Origin: Meandrina meandrites
Lineage: Eukaryota; Cnidaria; Anthozoa; Scleractinia; Meandrinidae
Length of the DNA stretch: 64,000 bases
Direction: 5' to 3'
NCBI GenBank assembly: GCA_963693305.1
Contig: OY855903.1
Coordinates: forward strand, 27,886,455 to 27,950,454
The translations under genes were made by a program, and so were the position numbers. Positions 57,876 to 64,000 of this stretch are shown piece by piece (positions within the stretch are counted from its first letter, which is position 1; every line of letters begins with the position of its first letter). The notes beneath the pieces were generated by a model. It was not told where the DNA came from, made no database searches, and saw nothing but the letters and a program-made list of their open reading frames with translations.

Positions 57876-58372
57876 AAGCTATTTGCGGCAAAGACAAGCG
57901 ACAGCCGGAAATACGTCTGCTTTCGCAAGCTAAAGCATCTTAGATTAGTGGGCTAGTGCATCCTAGTATCAGCTTAGTGTCTGGTTGTCATCAAATGAGA
58001 CAATAACCATTTTAAAATAAGTGGATTGAATTGTAATGGATTGAAATGCAATCGTAAAGAAAATCGCGTGGCAAATGTCATCATTGGGCGCTTGTTTATT
58101 TATGCAATCAGACAATAATCATATAAATGAAATATACTTGCTAGTAAGTTGAAAACTGTTTTTCTTTGACACAGTTACACAAGATAGCTTAAAGGTCAGC
58201 CCACCCCCAAAAGCCCAAAGGGCACTTTGATTTACTCCAAGATACTCGTTCCCAGGGCTATTAGGTTGGGTCCAAGATGGCGTATATCGTTAAAGGTCTA
58301 CACATAAGTGTGGTCACATAGCAAGCTCACATAGCAGGCAACTGTACATAACATTCTGTTGCCATCACAAGC
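57876..58372. other. upstream region of ketohexokinase
   Basis: AT-rich sequence without coding support. It presumably contains the promoter and leader of the ketohexokinase gene, but no clear core element was recognised. Confidence 0.35.
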
Positions 58373-59329
58373 ATGCCTTCTGAAAGAGTTTTATGCACTG
58401 GTCTGGTGGCTCTTGATATTGTTAACACATGTGAGCGTTACCCTCAAGAGGATGAAGACTTCAAAGCCAGTTCCCAAAGATGGCAGACAGGAGGAAATGC
58501 GTGTAACACTTGTACTGTACTGACCGACCTTGGCGTGGATTGCGAATTTTTCGGTTCCATGTCGTATGGTCTACAAGCAGATTTTATTCGTAAGCATATG
58601 GATGAGCGAAGAATACGTTACGACAACTGCGTCTGTCACACAAACTGTGGAACACCAACATCTTCTGTTGTTTTGAGTCTGTGTACTGGCAGTAGAACCA
58701 TTGTACACTCGAGAAATAACCTCCCAGAGCTTACAGTAGCAGACTTCAAGGAACTAAATCTGTCAGATTACAGATGGATCCACTTTGAAGGCCGAAAAAA
58801 TGAGGAAGCGATGGTTGAAATGATTGAAATAATCGAGAAATTTAATACAATGAAGTCATGCACCGAAAAAATCAAAGTTTCCGTAGAGTTGGAAAGGCCA
58901 AGAGAATCTCTTCTGCAGTTGCTACATAGGGCTGACGTCGTATTTATCAGCAAAGATTTTGCTCGCTTTCGCGGTTTCTCTTCGTCTGCACTAACTGTCA
59001 AATCACTTCACAGCCACCTCAAATCGGGTGCCATGGCAATTTGTGCTTGGGGGGAGGAGGGTGCGGATGGAGTTGATCCTGATGGTGAAGTAAAACACAG
59101 TGATGCCTACTTTCCAGAGGAAGTAATTGACACTCTTGGAGCAGGGGACACCTTTAATGCTGGTGTTATTTATAGCTTGTGTAAAGGGTTGCCATTACAA
59201 GACTCGCTTAATTTTGCTTGTTTTTTGGCTGGTGTTAAATGTGGTATGCAAGGATATGACGGTTTAGGCAAAACAGCTGCAAGTCATCATAAATGGGGTA
59301 GTTTGGTGAAAGGGGTGGGGGTAGTCTGA
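58373..59329 (+). CDS. KHK: ketohexokinase (fructokinase), intronless
   Basis: One uninterrupted 318-residue frame covers the whole PfkB-family protein (human KHK is 298). The start MPSERVLCTGLVALDIVNTC aligns with the human beginning ILCVGLVVLDVI. The sugar-binding QRWQTGGNACNTCTVL is at about 35-50. Others are WIHFEGR (135-141), VSVELERPRE (169-178), CAWGEEGADG (224-233) and the signature VIDTLGAGDTFNAG (251-264), with the catalytic base at Asp259 in the GAGD anion hole. The last 20 residues extend past the usual end. The enzyme phosphorylates fructose to fructose 1-phosphate with ATP in the cytosol. Vertebrate KHK has many introns, and here there are none. No poly-A tract or target duplication marks a retrocopy. 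Confidence 0.95.
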   Translation: MPSERVLCTGLVALDIVNTCERYPQEDEDFKASSQRWQTGGNACNTCTVLTDLGVDCEFFGSMSYGLQADFIRKHMDERRIRYDNCVCHTNCGTPTSSVVLSLCTGSRTIVHSRNNLPELTVADFKELNLSDYRWIHFEGRKNEEAMVEMIEIIEKFNTMKSCTEKIKVSVELERPRESLLQLLHRADVVFISKDFARFRGFSSSALTVKSLHSHLKSGAMAICAWGEEGADGVDPDGEVKHSDAYFPEEVIDTLGAGDTFNAGVIYSLCKGLPLQDSLNFACFLAGVKCGMQGYDGLGKTAASHHKWGSLVKGVGVV

Positions 59330-59548
59330 ATTTCAACCATGAAGGAGGGGGGGGGGGGGGGGGTGGAGCAACTTCCCTTGCATTCTCTTAAATTAAGTCT
59401 AAACAAAGCTCTCACAACTTTCAAAGCAATGATTGGAGAGGTTTTCTGTGGAAACACATCAAGGTCATTTCCCGAAATAGAACTGAACATAAATTTTCAA
59501 CCAAACTTTGCCTACTGGTTGGCTACCTTACGGGAACTAAAGTTTTGA

Positions 59549-59554
59549 AATAAA
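59549..59554 (+). promoter_or_regulatory. polyadenylation signal of ketohexokinase
   Basis: AATAAA lies 220 bp after the KHK stop codon. A run of about 15 G (59348-59362) lies between stop and signal. Confidence 0.45.
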
Positions 59555-60750
59555 AAAGGGCGATCACCACATTCGTTTAGGAGTAGGAAGACCTTATATA
59601 TACCACATTATTCCTTAACAATTCCTTTGTGAGTACTGGCAAAGTACACAATTCCCATGATAATCTTTTTTTCAAACATAGAAATTGATCTGAATTCATT
59701 TTATACAAAGAATTTGATTGCTAAACCCAAAATACGTCGAAAAATTGATAGGTCGCCATACTCGTTTACGTTAAAGCAGCAATTTATTTCTCTCGTGGCT
59801 AAGTTGCATAGAAAAGAAGCCGCCATTTTGTTTCTGTGTGCGCGCTCATTATGCATAAAATTATGTGCAGTAAGGATGTGCAATGCAATACCGGGCAATG
59901 TAAAGGCACACAAGCTGATCATCCATTACTGAGGTGCCAAGTTCAGTGCTGAAATAACACATTTTTGCATTTGTAATGCATATTGTAAAGAAGGTGAGCA
60001 AAGATGGTGTATTTTTTCAGATTTGAACCAATTTACATTTTCAGTGAATTAGTTTAGAAATACTGAATGCATCTGGCAAGTGAAATCCTTTAGAATCCAT
60101 GTTTTTATGGACATTGTCCTGGTTACTTACCCAGTAAGCTCCCTAATATTCAAGACCTGCTGCTGCAAGTTGAAATATGGCCCTCTAAGATATGAATTGA
60201 TTGCTTTGCAAGTTGTGAGAGCATTGTTATTTGGTCCCATCCTAAAAGCATCAAACTTGGTGAAATGACCAATGTAACCATGATGTTTCATGTGGTGGTG
60301 TCATTTATCTGTTGGTTAAAATTTGAAGCTCACCCCAGTTCCCTGCGCAACTCCAAAATGGCCAATAGTGTTACCCTCCAATAATTCAAGAGCTAATGAC
60401 CACCTTGAGTCAATGCTATTCAAGGTGCTCAGAGCGCTATTCAGGCTCACGGGTGTCTAGTTGTATTTTTTCCCAAACTTGTTCCCTGCGCACTGTGTGC
60501 TACATTCAAAACTAGGACAAGCCACTACTGACAAATTAGCATTTGACTTGGGTATTTCATGCATTTTAACTCAGGCTTACATTTGACTTGGGAAACAAAA
60601 ATAATTGCACTTGTAGAACAAGATTTTGTGCTTGAGAAATTTCTTGATACATTTTGAATGTATGGCTTGAACCACGTTTCATCAATGGAGAAAGCAATAA
60701 GTGCTTACTTACTCACCCATTTGATTCTGTTTAGTGTGTGGTATAGATTT
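59555..60750. other. gene-free interval
   Basis: No gene is supported. Around 59850-59890 'gtgcagtaaggatgtgcaa' resembles the end of the TTAA family at 46020-46050, perhaps a very old copy. Confidence 0.35.
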
Positions 60751-60752
60751 TA

Positions 60753-61192
60753 CAGGTCAAATTTAAATTCAGGTTAAATTATTTTTAACCTGGGTTATTT
60801 TTTTCAACCTAGGTAAAATTTAGGATTATTATTAGGGTTAGGGTTTTGAATTGGAGTCATGTATTTTTTAAAAAATAGTGGTTCATCCAACATTTCCTAT
60901 GTGGCAAAGTTGATAAGGGGTTGGACAGCAAATCTGGAGGTTGAGAGTTCAAATCCTAGCAGTGCAGGCTAGTAAAAAGGTAAAATAAAAAAAAGATGAC
61001 ACTGCCTAGGGGTGGATAATAGCAGATGGTAGGGAAGGGTAAGTAAGATGGTGGAGGGGGTTCAGAGACATCAAGGGAGGGGAGGTATTTTAATTTAATT
61101 TTCTACTCATATTAACCTAGTAAAAAAATAAACTAGGTTAAAACAAAAATAACCCAGGTTGAAAAAAATGACCTAAAGCTAATTTTGACCTG
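60753..61192. mobile_element. 440-bp TA-flanked inverted-repeat element
   Basis: CAGGTCAAA and TTTTGACCTG form the ends, with TA at 60751-60752 and 61193-61194. Further in, 'aacctgggttatttttttcaacctaggt' pairs with its counterpart near 61130-61165. The middle (about 60900-60975) holds a tRNA-like B-box (gttcaaatcc), perhaps a captured SINE piece. Confidence 0.72.
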
Positions 61193-61309
61193 TAACATAG
61201 ACATTGAAAATACCAGTAAAGACTGATGTTAGTCTATGAGTGAATTATAAAATAAAAAAGTAATATATTTTAAGTAATGCAGATAAGTGGTATATTGCAC
61301 ATGAATAAG

Positions 61310-61848
61310 CAAGCAAGTAGGTAGGGACATAGGAAGCTAGGAAGGTAGGTTAGTTTGAAGGTAGGTAGGTAGGTATGTGGGTAGGTAGGTAGGTAGGTAG
61401 GTAGGTAGGTAGGTAGGTAGGTAGGTAGGTAGGTAGGTAGGTAGGTAGGTAGGTAGGTAGGTTGGTAGGTATGTAGGTAGGTAGGTAGGTAGGTAGGTAG
61501 GTAGCTAGGTAGCTAGGTATGTAGGTAGGTAGGTAGGTAGGTAGGTATGTAGGTAGGTAGGTATGTAGGTAGGTAGGTAGGTAGGTTGGTTGGTTGGAAG
61601 GTAGGTATGAAGGTAGGTTAGTTTGAAGGTAGGCAGGTAGGTAGGTAGGTAGCTAGGTAGGTAGGCAGGTAGCTAGGTATGTAGGTAGGTAGGTTAGTTT
61701 GAAGGTAGGTATGTAGGTAGGTAGGTAGGTTGGTAGGAAGGTAGGTTAGTTTGAAGGTAGGCAGGTAGGTAGGTAGCTAGGTAGGTAGGCAAGTAGGTAG
61801 GTAGGTATGAAAGTAGGTTAGTTTGAAGGCAGGTAGGTAGGTACAGTT
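61310..61848 (+). repeat. (GTAG)n microsatellite
   Basis: More than 500 bp of GTAG/GGTA units contain periodic variants (gttagtttgaaggtagg recurs about five times). On the opposite strand it is the same motif family as 33480-33810. Confidence 0.97.
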
Positions 61849-62870
61849 GAACTTTGCTGTTTCGAAGTCCTAGGGGAAACAATAGAAATTTCAAAATAGC
61901 AGGGTTTCAAAATAGCCAGGGTAGCATAAAATTTAAAATTTAATTATTTAAGGGGGGAGTCTCTTAACTACAGATCCACTGCAGTTGTTAAGGAATGGCT
62001 GAATGCTGCATTTTGATGCAAGAGATTTTTAAGCTTTTTGTAACGCTAAGTGGTGAATTTTATTTGGGGGTACACCTGCTCTGAAAAATATATCATTGCG
62101 TGTGCGAAACTTTTGCCAGTCCCAAACCGCGCCTTCAAATTTAAAATCCCTAAAACTCCGCGGAAACAAGGTAAAGTTCCGATTTCTTTTACGAATCAGA
62201 GATGACTTAGCCGTCTTTGTAATCTGACATATGCTTTTACTGTTGACACGAAAAAAGGAAACGTTACTGATGAAAGTCTATAAATACGAGTGGTTATTAC
62301 GCCATATCTCTTATAATAATGCGAATTTTACGAAAACGATACGTCACATTACGCATGTGGACGTTCTTTATATATTGACGCTCATTTTAATTTTAAAATC
62401 TATCCGCCGTTTGTGTTTCAGGGTTTATTCTGTTCTGGTCACGTGACGCGTTAAATATTGCCGTGACTTGAAACTCTTGCAGGAATCTTCAATAGAACAA
62501 CCTCGTGCAGAAGTCTTATCCGTATAAGGTCTGATTTCCAAAATATGGCAATTAGAAACCTGCCTTAGAAACAAATTGGTAGTTAAGAGTCACCCCCCTT
62601 AATTTTTTAAATAATTAACAATTATCCTACAGAATCGCGCAGAATATTGCTTGAAGCTAAGCTGACAAGGATGTAGGCCGAGAGGTGGCTAAAATTAGAT
62701 GAAATTCTGCAAGATTGAGCAGTTGAGCCGGGTAGCTGTTTTATTATTCAACAAACTGTCAGTGAAATGCTTTTTGCTGCGAAAAACTGTGGTTGTGCAG
62801 CGCTTTGTAAGATTATGGACGAATCTTGACAACCTACTTATTTTGCAGAATACATCTGTTATGTATAGAT
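61849..62870. other. gene-free interval
   Basis: Only short frames are present. I see no coding or defined repeat boundaries. Confidence 0.35.
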
Positions 62871-63098
62871 CAGGGGCGTAGCCAGGGGTAGGTCCAAGGG
62901 TGCCCGTGACCCCCACGCTTTGTGACATAATTTTTAAAGCAAACAATATACAAACCTTATAATTCATGTGGCGCAAAAGCACGAATATGAAAAATCTTTT
63001 CTAGTACAAGGTAGTTACATACTCCATTTTCAAGACCGAACATCTGCAGTGGACTATGAAAGTACCCTGTATGTGAGAATGTATAACCCACCCCTGCC
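62871..63098. mobile_element. interspersed element, copy B (see 25581-25851)
   Basis: Diverged second copy. The left end reads GGGGCGTAGCCAGG, and the right end is lost or altered after 'agtaccctgtatgtgagaatg'. No protein is encoded. Confidence 0.65.
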
Positions 63099-63524
63099 GA
63101 TAATGGATAACAATTAACTTCTGCTCATATATGCATCACACAAATTTGTTGAATTGTAACAATGATTATGTCAGATAAATCACCAGATGCTGTTGAATGT
63201 TCTGCTGTTTAATGTTGAACAAATATCTACAGGATTATGCACTTATCAGCGGCCATCCCGGGGGGGTGACCCCGGGGACATACGCGGGTATGGGGCGGGA
63301 TTTGTTAATTTTGGTCACCAATTTTGAGCCCGGGATGGGGGGAATGGATTGATTTTGCACTTTCATAGCAGGATCCCCGGGGAAAGACCCGCGGGATTTG
63401 TAGCGCCGCCACCATATTGGGAGACTAAGCTGGAAACGAGTGCCGTTCCCGTCTGCTAGGATCATTTTTTGTTCTTCTTCAGACAAGCCTACGACAGAAG
63501 TCTTATCTTCCACCAAGTGGAATT

Positions 63525-63975
63525 CAACACTCCCACATGCCCTCGTTGAACAATTAATAAATTACAACACCAGATCAGCTTCCAGACTAAGACACGGGCT
63601 TACAGCACCGAGTTTCACATCGAAATATATGCAGAACTCTATTGCATATAGAGGGGCCGTCCTCTGGAATACAATAGGACGGTCTCATCCATCGTTAATT
63701 GATCGTTTCGAACACCTTGACATCAACTCTTTTCTGAAAAACGTTGTTACACTTTTAGGGATTTTAACTTCAACGTTTTAGCGCCACAAACAATCAACAA
63801 TAGGTTTAAGGATTTTTAACTTTTTATTCTCACTCATTCGAATTCATAATAATTTTATCTTTTTTTTCTTTCATTTTAATTTTGTACACGACCCCACAAG
63901 CTTGTAGCTTTTATCTTTCATCGTGTATACTGAAATAAAGGGTGTATGTATATGTATGTATGTATGTATGCGAAC
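63525..63975 (+). pseudogene. LINE 3' end with simple-repeat tail
   Basis: The plus frame ending at 63781 has the closing pattern of non-LTR retrotransposon ORF2: YNTRSASRLRHGLTAPSF, then SIAYRGAVLWNTI and a short tail. About 170 bp of untranslated sequence and an AATAAA near 63931 follow. It finishes in a (TATG)n run (63946-63970), as LINE copies often do. Everything upstream of about 63525 is unrelated, so the copy is strongly 5'-truncated. It differs from the copy at 57331-57875. Confidence 0.72.
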
Positions 63976-64000
63976 ATATGTTCACATTTCTCTTGTAAAT

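Noticed and set aside
61694..61894. Tyr/Leu/Pro-rich minus-strand frame
   Set aside because: Translation of the (GTAG)n array.
1..64000. CRISPR arrays, operons, riboswitches or prokaryotic genes
   Set aside because: The tandem arrays are microsatellites without spacers, and genes have spliceosomal introns. Nothing bacterial is seen.

Overview
The window looks like nuclear DNA of an invertebrate animal, most likely an anthozoan cnidarian (stony coral or relative). The sequence is AT-rich. It carries intron-rich metazoan genes with GT-AG introns and AATAAA signals, and it is crowded with short inverted-repeat elements, tRNA-derived SINEs, LINE 3' ends and microsatellites. The taxon is inferred from gene content and repeat style. 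No marker here identifies a species.

Layout, left to right. (1) 1147-6658 (+): a three-exon APCDD1-like gene (membrane-anchored Wnt antagonist) with two APCDDC domains. (2) 6.8-17.2 kb: gene-poor DNA with a TA-flanked inverted-repeat element (8834-9281), a first copy of the GGGAGCTTAAG repeat family, and a piece of a TTAA-family element. (3) 17.2-36.0 kb (+): a large gene of at least 26 coding exons that matches SPIDR, the RAD51/BLM scaffold of homologous recombination. All splice phases agree and give a 994-residue product. Its introns hold several foldback elements and a (CCTA)n tract. A TTAA foldback follows the stop codon by 141 bp. (4) 37.4-37.8 kb (+): a possible two-exon small membrane or secreted protein of unknown function. 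(5) 39054-39671 (+): a 205-residue protein resembling promethin/LDAF1 (lipid droplet assembly). (6) 39.8-44.7 kb: foldbacks and short inverted-repeat elements. (7) 44.7-50.8 kb: a DNA transposon with about 1.15-kb inverted arms around a decayed DDE-type transposase with a C2H2 finger on the minus strand. A 650-bp TTAA element is nested in one arm, and the other arm keeps the matching empty site. (8) 50.8-54.3 kb (+): the 3' part of a LicD/fukutin-related-like gene. It is truncated at its 5' side by the transposon-associated repeat, carries two frame breaks, and has a 209-bp near-perfect palindrome in its first intron. (9) 58373-59329 (+): an intact, intronless ketohexokinase gene. (10) 59.6-64 kb: repeats, a long (GTAG)n tract and a LINE 3' end.

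The host genes are unrelated in function (Wnt signalling, DNA repair, lipid droplets, glycan transfer, fructose metabolism) and do not form a pathway cluster. The most informative part is the nested mobile-element block at 44.7-50.8 kb and its apparent link to the broken LicD-like gene. Everything was read by eye. Protein identities rest on recalled family sequences, not on a search.
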